This document shows positions 57,865 through 64,000 of a stretch of DNA of 64,000 nt, piece after piece. The notes below the pieces were generated by a model. The model made no database searches. It was given only the letters and a program-made list of their open reading frames with translations, and was not told the origin of the DNA. Each line of letters opens with the position of its first letter. The stretch's first letter is position 1. Source of the stretch: an uncultured Bacteroidales bacterium (GTDB taxonomy: Bacteria; Bacteroidota; Bacteroidia; Bacteroidales; F082); the NCBI GenBank assembly GCA_937896895.1, contig CALBNV010000047.1:47494-111493 (forward strand). Direction: 5' to 3'. Made by a program: the position numbers and the translations under genes.

Positions 57865-59994
57865 ATGAATAAAATCAAAACAACATTATTTGTGATAGGA
57901 GGGATGTTTATGTTATCCTCATGTGACAGCCGGTATCAGATAAAAGAATACCCCGTTGCCGACCGTGATGAGACAGTCGTTGACGATTATTTCGGAACGA
58001 AAGTCGCCGACCCGTACCGTTGGCTCGAAAACGACACGTCAGCAAAGACAGGCGCATGGGTCGAGGCACAGCGCAGACTCACTGACGAATACCTGAGTCA
58101 TATCCCTTATCGTGAGACGATAAAAAACAGGATTACCCAACTTGCTGATTATGAACGTTACGGAGTGCCTTCAAAACGCTTCGGAAAATATTTCTACAGT
58201 AAGAACGACGGACTCCAGAACCAGAGCGTCATTTATATGCAGAACGCCGACGGCGGCGAGCCGGAGGTACTTCTCGACCCGAACAAGCTTTCCGATGACG
58301 GCACCGTCTCCCTCGGAAGCACAAGCCTCTCGAACGACGGCAAATATCTCGCCTACACAATCAACAGAAGCGGCTCCGACTGGGTCGAAATCTACGTGAT
58401 GAATGTCGAGACAAGGGAACTCCTTGACGACCATATCGAATGGGCCAAGTTCACCGGCGCGTCGTGGTACAAGGACGGTTTCTTCTATGCCGCTTACGAC
58501 AAGCCTGTCGAAGGCAAGGAGTTTTCAAATGTAAACGAAAATCATAAGATTTATTATCATAAACTCGGTGATTCTCAGGAAAATGACGAGCTTTTCTATG
58601 AAAATCCCGACCAGCCGCGTTATTTCCACAGCGTCGGCCTGACTGATGATGAACGTTATATGTTCCTTTACGAGAGCGGCCAGGGTGCCGGCCATACGTT
58701 ATGGATCCGCGACATGGAAGATGCTGACGGTAAGTTCGTCATGCTCGCCGGTGACATGGATTTCCAGTATTCGCCGGTTGATGTCATCGCCGGCAAGTTG
58801 TATGTCCAGACAAATCACTCGGCTCCCAAAGGCAAGGTTTGTGTTGTGGGTCTCGATGATTTAAGCAAGGCTGGCATCGAGAACTGGGAACTGCTGATTC
58901 CTGAATCGGATAATGTGATGGTCTCGGCGCAGATGGCGGCAGGGAAGATGATTGTCACCTACGACCAGGACGCTTCCAACCACTCGTATGTGTGTGATTT
59001 GCAAGGTAGTGTGCTGCATGAAATAGCTTTCCCGACATTCGGCGCAGTCGGCATCGTCAGTCGCAGCGACGAGCAGGAGGTGTTTTACGCTTTCACGTCG
59101 TTCACCTTCCCGACGACGATTTACAAATATGATGTCGAAAGCAACGTCTCCGAGGTGTTCCGCGCACCAGCCGTTGACTTCAACCCCGAAGACTACGTCA
59201 CCGAGCAGGTCTTCTTCAACAGCAAGGACGGCACCCGCATCCCGATGTTCCTGACTTACAGGAAGGATGTCAATATGGACGGGAAGAATCCCACTTACAT
59301 GTACGGCTACGGCGGCTTCAACATAACTTTGAATCCCGGCTTCTCGGTGATGCGCGTTCCTTTCCTCGAAATGGGCGGAATATATGCGCAAGTAAATCTG
59401 CGCGGCGGCAACGAATACGGCGAGGAATGGCATGTCGCCGGAACCAAGTTGCAGAAACAGAACGTGTTTGATGACTTTATCTCGGCGGGCGAATATCTCG
59501 TTGAGAAGAAATACACGTCGCCCGACTATCTCGCCATCGTCGGCGGCTCAAACGGCGGCCTCCTCGTCGGAGCCTGCGCGAACCAGCGTCCCGACCTGTT
59601 CAAGGTGGCCGTCCCTGAAGTCGGTGTCATGGATATGCTTCGTTATCATCTGTTTACGATCGGCTGGAACTGGGCGAGCGACTATGGCACGAGTGCCGAC
59701 AGCAAGGAGATGTTCGATGCGCTTTACGCCTATTCGCCGTTGCACAACATCAAGAGCGGCGATGACGTCCATTATCCGGCGATTATGGTGACGACAGCCG
59801 ACCACGACGACCGTGTCGTCCCCGCACACTCATTCAAGTATGCGGCGACGTTGCAGGCGGCGCAAACCGGCGATGAACCGAAGATAATCCGTATCGACAG
59901 CAAGGCAGGCCACGGCGGCGGCAAGCCGATGGCGAAAGTCATTGAGGAACAGGCCGACATCTATGCGTTCATATTGTATAATATGGGCAAGTAG
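57865..59994 (+). CDS. Prolyl oligopeptidase family lipoprotein (S9A)
   Basis: A 709-residue lipoprotein (lipobox MLSSC). The N-terminal beta-propeller starts with DDYFGTKVADPYRWLEND, typical of S9A, and covers about residues 80-420. The alpha/beta-hydrolase part has PTYMYGYGGFNITLNPGFSV, the nucleophile in AIVGGSNGGLLVGACANQ, the catalytic Asp in TTADHDDRVVPAHSFKY and His in SKAGHGGGKPMAK. It cleaves peptides shorter than about 30 residues after proline. Together with DPP III of this window it would digest small peptides in the periplasm. It is in an operon with the Ca2+ pump and is followed by the TPR regulator. Confidence 0.94.
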   Translation: MNKIKTTLFVIGGMFMLSSCDSRYQIKEYPVADRDETVVDDYFGTKVADPYRWLENDTSAKTGAWVEAQRRLTDEYLSHIPYRETIKNRITQLADYERYGVPSKRFGKYFYSKNDGLQNQSVIYMQNADGGEPEVLLDPNKLSDDGTVSLGSTSLSNDGKYLAYTINRSGSDWVEIYVMNVETRELLDDHIEWAKFTGASWYKDGFFYAAYDKPVEGKEFSNVNENHKIYYHKLGDSQENDELFYENPDQPRYFHSVGLTDDERYMFLYESGQGAGHTLWIRDMEDADGKFVMLAGDMDFQYSPVDVIAGKLYVQTNHSAPKGKVCVVGLDDLSKAGIENWELLIPESDNVMVSAQMAAGKMIVTYDQDASNHSYVCDLQGSVLHEIAFPTFGAVGIVSRSDEQEVFYAFTSFTFPTTIYKYDVESNVSEVFRAPAVDFNPEDYVTEQVFFNSKDGTRIPMFLTYRKDVNMDGKNPTYMYGYGGFNITLNPGFSVMRVPFLEMGGIYAQVNLRGGNEYGEEWHVAGTKLQKQNVFDDFISAGEYLVEKKYTSPDYLAIVGGSNGGLLVGACANQRPDLFKVAVPEVGVMDMLRYHLFTIGWNWASDYGTSADSKEMFDALYAYSPLHNIKSGDDVHYPAIMVTTADHDDRVVPAHSFKYAATLQAAQTGDEPKIIRIDSKAGHGGGKPMAKVIEEQADIYAFILYNMGK

Positions 59995-60012
59995 TGTCAT
60001 TTGTCTTTCGCC

Positions 60013-61764
60013 GTGAAAAACCTCCTCGCCATATTGTCAATTCTCGTCGTCTTCGCCTCGTGTTCCGACAGGGCGGGCGGCTGGCATTCCGCGCCGGAGC
60101 TGCAAGCGGCACACGAGCTGATGCAGGAACGGCCCGACAGCGCGTTGAAGGTGCTGGTTGGCTTCGACTTTGGCGACAGCACGAGCCGCTCAATAACAAA
60201 TGAATACCAGATACTTGTGGCGGAGGCGCTTTACAAGAACGATTATCAGCAAACCAACGCCCCGGCTGTCATTGACGCAGCGGCATATTACGACAGCGTC
60301 TTTGAAATTTATCCGAAAAACCAAGAACTCGCCTTCGAGACGGCGCGGGCGCACTACTACAAGGCCGTCGGCGAGACCGAGGACGACGACATCGTGGCGG
60401 CGTGCGCCGACTACCTCAAGGCCGCCGACATCATGGAAGCGGCGTTCCCTGAGATTGCAAAGGCGGCGAGGAAGGGAGTGATGGGTGATGGTGATTATGA
60501 AAAAACAAGATTTGTCGGATTGATTTACAACAGGATAGGTGACCTGATGTTTGCCGAATATTATCACGAACAGGCTGCCGACAATTACAAGACCGCCCTG
60601 GATTACGCAAAATGTATTAGTAATACCACAATGGTCACAGTATTGTTGAGAGATATTGGTACTTCATATTACCTTGGCGATTTGCCAGACTGTGCAATGT
60701 TTTATTATAGGCGGGCGTTGGATGCGGGAGACGGATATGAAAATCTGAAATGCAGCATAAACATCACAAGGGCTTCAATATATTACGAGAAAGGTCTTGC
60801 CGACAGCGCATACTCACTGTTAAAAATGAACATGCTATCACCTGACAGTTCAACTTCGACCCAGACGTATTATACAATGGGCAGGATATTGTACATGGAT
60901 AAAAATTATGATTCCGCGGCGTTTTACCTCAAACCGTGTTTCGAGCATGGGAACAAGTTCATGAGACTGTCGTCCGCACAGATGCTCGCCGAGATATACG
61001 GCCTCGTAGGGAGCAATGACAATGCGGCCTTCTACAACAAGTTTGTCTCGGACAACGCAATAAAGGAAATCAACAGGAACGTGAAGACAAAAAGCCTCAT
61101 TGATTTGTATGACAATCACAGGACAGAGAGGCACAGACAAAAAGTGAAACATCAGGTCTTGTCGTATTCGCTAATCGCGGCTTTCATCGTGGCTGCCTTG
61201 TTAGTCACAATAGGTGTCATCCACCGCAGACAGAAAAAGCGGCTTGCCCATGATGCCAACTGGCGTCTTTCTGTCGCTAACGGCAGACTCGAAAGCGCAC
61301 AGCGTAAATTAAGCGAGCAGCAGGACGCCATCAGGACGAAAGAAAGGGAAATAGAGACCATGCGCCGATCGACAGCCAGTCCTAAGGCCGAAGAACGCCT
61401 GCGTTACTTCCGCGCCTCCGATATATGCGCCACCATAATGTCGCGCATCAATGAACTTGACGCAAAAGGAATCAAACTCACCGAACTCGAACCGCTCACA
61501 AGCGGGGAGCTTTCGGAGCTGCGCCGTACCGCCGACAACTGCCTCGACAAGTTCACTGGCAGAATTACGGGCAAATACCCCAAACTGAACATTGATGATT
61601 TGAACTATCTCTGCCTGTGTCTGCTCGGTGTGTCAAACAGTGCCATGCCGATGTTACTTGGCAAAAGCCGCAGCACCGTATGGGACAGAGCGAAGAAAAT
61701 AGCCACAATAATGGACATTAAGCCAAACGAAACCATCGGACAGGTCTTGATAAGCATGATTTAA
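60013..61764 (+). CDS. TPR sensor-like regulator with transmembrane helix and C-terminal HTH
   Basis: A 583-residue protein. There is no ATG at the start; GTG 60013 (MKNLLAILSILVVFASC if initiated) gives a good lipoprotein signal, TTG 60001 is the other choice. Residues ~30-370 are TPR-like helical repeats in the periplasm (MFYYRRALDAGDGYENL, ASIYYEKGLADSAYSLL, YYTMGRILYMDKNYDSAAFYL). One helix crosses the membrane (SYSLIAAFIVAALLVTIGVIH), then a coiled coil (ESAQRKLSEQQDAIRTKEREI) and a LuxR-like HTH (LLGVSNSAMPMLLGKSRSTVWDRAKKI). In Bacteroidota such one-protein sensors control nearby secreted-protein genes. A promoter with repeated GAACAA elements follows downstream. Confidence 0.8.
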   Translation: MKNLLAILSILVVFASCSDRAGGWHSAPELQAAHELMQERPDSALKVLVGFDFGDSTSRSITNEYQILVAEALYKNDYQQTNAPAVIDAAAYYDSVFEIYPKNQELAFETARAHYYKAVGETEDDDIVAACADYLKAADIMEAAFPEIAKAARKGVMGDGDYEKTRFVGLIYNRIGDLMFAEYYHEQAADNYKTALDYAKCISNTTMVTVLLRDIGTSYYLGDLPDCAMFYYRRALDAGDGYENLKCSINITRASIYYEKGLADSAYSLLKMNMLSPDSSTSTQTYYTMGRILYMDKNYDSAAFYLKPCFEHGNKFMRLSSAQMLAEIYGLVGSNDNAAFYNKFVSDNAIKEINRNVKTKSLIDLYDNHRTERHRQKVKHQVLSYSLIAAFIVAALLVTIGVIHRRQKKRLAHDANWRLSVANGRLESAQRKLSEQQDAIRTKEREIETMRRSTASPKAEERLRYFRASDICATIMSRINELDAKGIKLTELEPLTSGELSELRRTADNCLDKFTGRITGKYPKLNIDDLNYLCLCLLGVSNSAMPMLLGKSRSTVWDRAKKIATIMDIKPNETIGQVLISMI

Positions 61765-61808
61765 CGGTTTGTAACATATTGTTTTACAAGTTGATAAATC
61801 ATATTACC

Positions 61809-61837
61809 GAACAAACCGAACAATTTTTATAGAACAA
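61809..61837. promoter_or_regulatory. Three GAACAA elements upstream of the small ORF promoter
   Basis: GAACAA occurs at 61809-61814, 61818-61823 and 61832-61837, just before the -33 position of the promoter at 61856. An 8-bp inverted repeat (CGGTTTGT at 61765-61772, ACAAACCG at 61811-61818) overlaps the first two. A candidate binding site for the adjacent HTH regulator. Confidence 0.35.
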
Positions 61838-61855
61838 TTTCCCAAATTTTCATTG

Positions 61856-61863
61856 TACTTTTG
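61856..61863 (+). promoter_or_regulatory. Promoter -7 element of the DUF3244-like remnant
   Basis: TACTTTTG. The reading frame below starts 24 nt later with GTG. Confidence 0.5.
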
Positions 61864-61886
61864 TAAAAATTCAAACACAAAAATAT

Positions 61887-62048
61887 GTGGTAAAACGAAT
61901 CATCAACGAGAACGTGGGCATAGCACACATCGTCGTCACCAACTCGAACGGCATCTATATCGACAGCGACAACCTTTTCCACACGCCCGACATGGCGACG
62001 CTGCTGATTGATGACGAGGGCTTCTACACGGTGACGATAACATCCTGA
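61887..62048 (+). pseudogene. Small DUF3244-like fragment without signal peptide
   Basis: A 53-codon frame from GTG reads VVKRIINENVGIAHIVVTNS, then a turn and TLLIDDEGFYTVTITS before TGA. This fits the Ig-like second half of DUF3244 proteins, small secreted proteins of Bacteroides often encoded beside TPR-HTH regulators. The signal peptide and first strands are missing although the promoter is present. After the TGA the frame continues 16 codons without a family match. It may be a decayed gene or a very short functional one. In the rest of the 61765-62249 gap nothing else coding is seen; a C7 tract lies at 62141-62147. Confidence 0.35.
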
Positions 62049-62175
62049 CGAATCCTGTTCGCAACGCATGACGAAATGGGCAATTTCAAAGACCTAAAAT
62101 GAATTTATTTTTATATAACACATTGAATATTAACAAATTACCCCCCCGAAAAATCAAAAAAATATCATAAAATTG

Positions 62176-62205
62176 TTGGAAGTAAGAATATAAAATGTAA
62201 CTTTG
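62176..62205 (+). promoter_or_regulatory. Promoter of the last T9SS gene
   Basis: TTG (62176-62178), 19-nt spacer, TAACTTTG (62198-62205); the ATG follows 44 nt later. Confidence 0.7.
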
Positions 62206-62249
62206 CAAATGTAATTCAATACAATGTTTAACAACAAAAAATTTAAAAA

Positions 62250-63779
62250 ATGAAAAGAATCACTTTTACTCTCGTCGTCATCCTTCTGTCGGTGACCGCC
62301 TCTGCGCAGCACACCTTCGAGAAGCTCGTCCACAACGGAGAGTACTGGATGAACGGGATTTCGGCCGTCAACGACAGCGACGGCGGCTTCATCATCCACG
62401 TGAACTACGCCAAGCCCAACGAATACTCTTTCTCGGGGCTTGTACACATCGATGAAGACGGGCAGACCATCGACACCACGCTGTGCCTGACCGACGACGG
62501 CAGGCTCATGGTCATTCATGACCTGATCCCAAACCCTGACGACGACAACACCTTCTACGCAGCGGGGATGTCGTACTCCGCAGCGGGGAGACTCACCGAC
62601 ATCGCCGTGGCGGTGTTCGACCACGGACTGAACATGACAAAATGCACCGTGTTCGAGATGGACACCGTCATCGCGGACGCAACCGACACCGACAACCTCT
62701 TGTTCAGGGCCATTCTCAACCCCGACGGGCATATAGTCATCGCCGGCCATGTGCTGATGTGTGACGGACAGTACGGGTACTTCTTCGCGCGTGTCAGCCC
62801 GGAAGGCGCGCTCGAGAAATTCGTGACAAACGAGAGGTTTCACTCGCAATACGCCTACATGTTCGACATCTTCACACTTCGGGAGAGTCCGCTCGAATAC
62901 GGGCTCACGTGCGTGACACCCAACGAAGAAAACACCGGGGGCGTCCCCGACATGTACGTCCTCGACGGCGACTTCAACGAGGTCGAAAGCAGACCCATCG
63001 TCCATTTCCAGTGCGGCGAGAACATGCCGTACCAGACATACGTCCTGAGCGGTTTCACGCCGGTCAAGATGCTCGCTCTCAACGACAGCACTTGCTACAC
63101 GTTCTCCTCCATATACTACTACAACTACAGCAACACCATCCATGGCATCGGCGCCATGAGGTTCAACAGGGACTTCGAGATTGACAGGTACAGTTTCAAC
63201 GACGACATCTCCGGCGAGACATTCTCCGGCACATCGGTGCACTCCGCCTTCTACATCGACGACGACGGGATTGTCGGATGTGGCGAAAGAGAGAAGGGGT
63301 CTTTATACAACGACAAGGTTTGCCTCATACGGTATGACAGTGACCTGAACGTGGTGTGGCAGCGGGTTTACAGGAAGAATGGTTACTCCATGTCACCTTT
63401 CGGCGTCATCAAGGCCGAAGACGGCGGGAGTCTGCTTCTGTGCGCGGGCATAAAAAACAGCGGTAATTACTGGCGCAACCTCTACGTCTTGAAGGTTGAC
63501 GGCGACGGTGGCGTGACAGACTGCGGCGAGGCGATCGAGGCAATCCCGTTCCTCTGCTACCCCAACCCGGCCTCCAACACACTGCACATGGACATCTCGC
63601 CAGACGTTATTGACCAAATGAGCGAAATCAGCCTCTTCGACATCTCCGGCCGCCTCGTCAAGGCTCAGCAGTCGGGCTTCGGGAGCATCGACATCAGCGG
63701 CCTCGCGACGGGGATGTACGTGATGAAGGTCACGCTCGACGACGGCAAGGTGTTCGAGGAGAAGATTGTGAAGAAATAG
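62250..63779 (+). CDS. T9SS-sorted secreted protein, beta-propeller-like
   Basis: A 509-residue exported protein. The signal peptide is MKRITFTLVVILLSVTASAQ. The mature part has repeated blade-like units with GGFIIHVNYA, TFYAAGMSYSAAGRLTDIAV, HIVIAGHVLMCDGQYGYFFA and GSLLLCAGIKNSGNYW, as in beta-propeller proteins of this phylum. The final ~75 residues are a T9SS type A sorting domain (FLCYPNPASNTLHMDISP, ISLFDISGRLVKA, LATGMYVMKVTLDDGK). No enzymatic motif. The codons favour C/G in third position much more than in neighbouring genes. It lies downstream of the TPR-HTH regulator and may be its target. Confidence 0.85.
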   Translation: MKRITFTLVVILLSVTASAQHTFEKLVHNGEYWMNGISAVNDSDGGFIIHVNYAKPNEYSFSGLVHIDEDGQTIDTTLCLTDDGRLMVIHDLIPNPDDDNTFYAAGMSYSAAGRLTDIAVAVFDHGLNMTKCTVFEMDTVIADATDTDNLLFRAILNPDGHIVIAGHVLMCDGQYGYFFARVSPEGALEKFVTNERFHSQYAYMFDIFTLRESPLEYGLTCVTPNEENTGGVPDMYVLDGDFNEVESRPIVHFQCGENMPYQTYVLSGFTPVKMLALNDSTCYTFSSIYYYNYSNTIHGIGAMRFNRDFEIDRYSFNDDISGETFSGTSVHSAFYIDDDGIVGCGEREKGSLYNDKVCLIRYDSDLNVVWQRVYRKNGYSMSPFGVIKAEDGGSLLLCAGIKNSGNYWRNLYVLKVDGDGGVTDCGEAIEAIPFLCYPNPASNTLHMDISPDVIDQMSEISLFDISGRLVKAQQSGFGSIDISGLATGMYVMKVTLDDGKVFEEKIVKK

Positions 63780-63825
63780 GACTTTCAAGAATAATGTCGT
63801 CACAAAGAATATGATGACATGAAAA

Positions 63826-63886
63826 AAAGATGTAGCCACGTCCGTTTTCTGTGAAAAACTCAAAAAAGACGTGGCTACGTCTTTTT
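63826..63886 (+). terminator. Terminator after the last T9SS gene
   Basis: A 17-bp stem, AAAGATGTAGCCACGTC (63826-63842) with GACGTGGCTACGTCTTT (63868-63884) and one T-G pair, is followed by TTGTTTTTATT. Confidence 0.85.
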
Positions 63887-63895
63887 GTTTTTATT

Positions 63896-63948
63896 ACTTT
63901 ACAAACTTTCCAACTTTACAAACTTTACGAACTTTTTTTGTATCTTTC
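63896..63948 (-). repeat. Short degenerate repeat at the right edge
   Basis: ACTTTACAAACTTTCCAACTT-like units on the + strand, ending near the stop codon of the minus-strand frame at 63951. Confidence 0.6.
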
Positions 63949-63950
63949 CT

Positions 63951-64000
63951 CTAAAAAAAGCCATTCTTAATCCTGTCAAGTATCACATAATCAATTATGT
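63951..64000 (-). CDS. C-terminus of a minus-strand gene (cut by window edge)
   Basis: The minus strand is open from 64000 to a TAG at 63953-63951 and reads IIDYVILDRIKNGFF. Its place right behind a stop-codon-associated repeat, as for seven other minus-strand genes here, supports it as a real gene end. The family cannot be recognised. Confidence 0.4.
   Translation of the reverse strand, partial: IIDYVILDRIKNGFF

Noticed and set aside
62154..63242. Long antisense open frame (362 codons) opposite the last T9SS gene
   Set aside because: It is a mirror of a GC3-rich real gene, its protein is Val/His/Arg-rich without motifs, and the sense frame has a signal peptide and a T9SS domain.

Overview
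The window looks like a chromosomal segment of a Bacteroidales bacterium (Bacteroidota). Four large secreted proteins end in type IX secretion (T9SS) sorting domains. Almost every promoter that can be seen has the Bacteroidota form, TTG or TTTG about 16-23 nt upstream of TAnnTTTG. Other lineage markers are a DUF1573-yajC pair, a BlaI/BlaR1 pair whose BlaR1 ends in a TonB-like domain, a PG0541-type PII-like protein in an RND efflux operon, and an M49 peptidase with HECLGH. No integrase, transposase, CRISPR array or phage module was found; the content is housekeeping, envelope and secreted-protein genes.

Layout. 1-1.9 kb: start of yajC, a DUF1573 lipoprotein and a CHU_C-type T9SS protein (all minus). 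2.1-5.6 kb: a ClpB without its N-domain, a small RRM protein, then tRNA-Arg(UCU) - tsaC - tRNA-Lys(UUU). 5.9-8.4 kb: a Pmp3/YqaE micro-protein with a PAS protein, a zinc-ribbon membrane protein and a T9SS adhesin-like protein. 8.7-12.6 kb: a Y-family polymerase with a YolD-like partner, and a carboxyltransferase whose carrier domain lacks the biotinyl lysine. 12.3-18.2 kb: TolC-MFP-RND-PII-like efflux operon. 18.4-25.9 kb: TrkH, a LytS/LytTR two-component pair, and an operon of LTA-synthase-like enzyme, diacylglycerol kinase and MscS channel. 26-33.4 kb: M23 peptidase, beta-helix lipoprotein, thioredoxin, SmpB, band-7 protein, a remnant of an AAA ATPase and BlaR1/BlaI. 33.6-38.7 kb: an exported dipeptidyl peptidase III fused to a nicotinamidase, a phosphoethanolamine-transferase-like protein and an EFR1 ferredoxin. 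38.7-46.1 kb: a 2478-residue repetitive T9SS protein. 46.4-50.5 kb: TIGR02757 protein, a PCMD-like exported protein, KdsA, Aat and TruA. 50.5-55 kb: PepE and four tandem exported proteins of unknown function. 55.1-63.8 kb: Ca2+ P-type ATPase, prolyl oligopeptidase, a TPR-HTH regulator, a small gene remnant and a T9SS protein. A minus-strand gene enters at the right edge.

Co-operation visible in the layout. tsaC sits between two tRNAs that both have U36-A37 and should receive the t6A modification that TsaC helps make. The efflux operon carries its own PII-like protein. The LTA-synthase-like enzyme could release diacylglycerol that the next gene would phosphorylate. Peptidases (DPP III, prolyl oligopeptidase, PepE) fit a peptide-using, secreting lifestyle.

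Best candidates for something undescribed: the exported DPP III-nicotinamidase fusion, the four-gene exported LPP20-like operon at 51.4-55 kb, and a family of short repeats placed directly after stop codons of minus-strand genes. Several genes start downstream of the longest open frame because that frame begins at TTG/GTG or overlaps the promoter. Functions are read from sequence motifs only; no database search was run.
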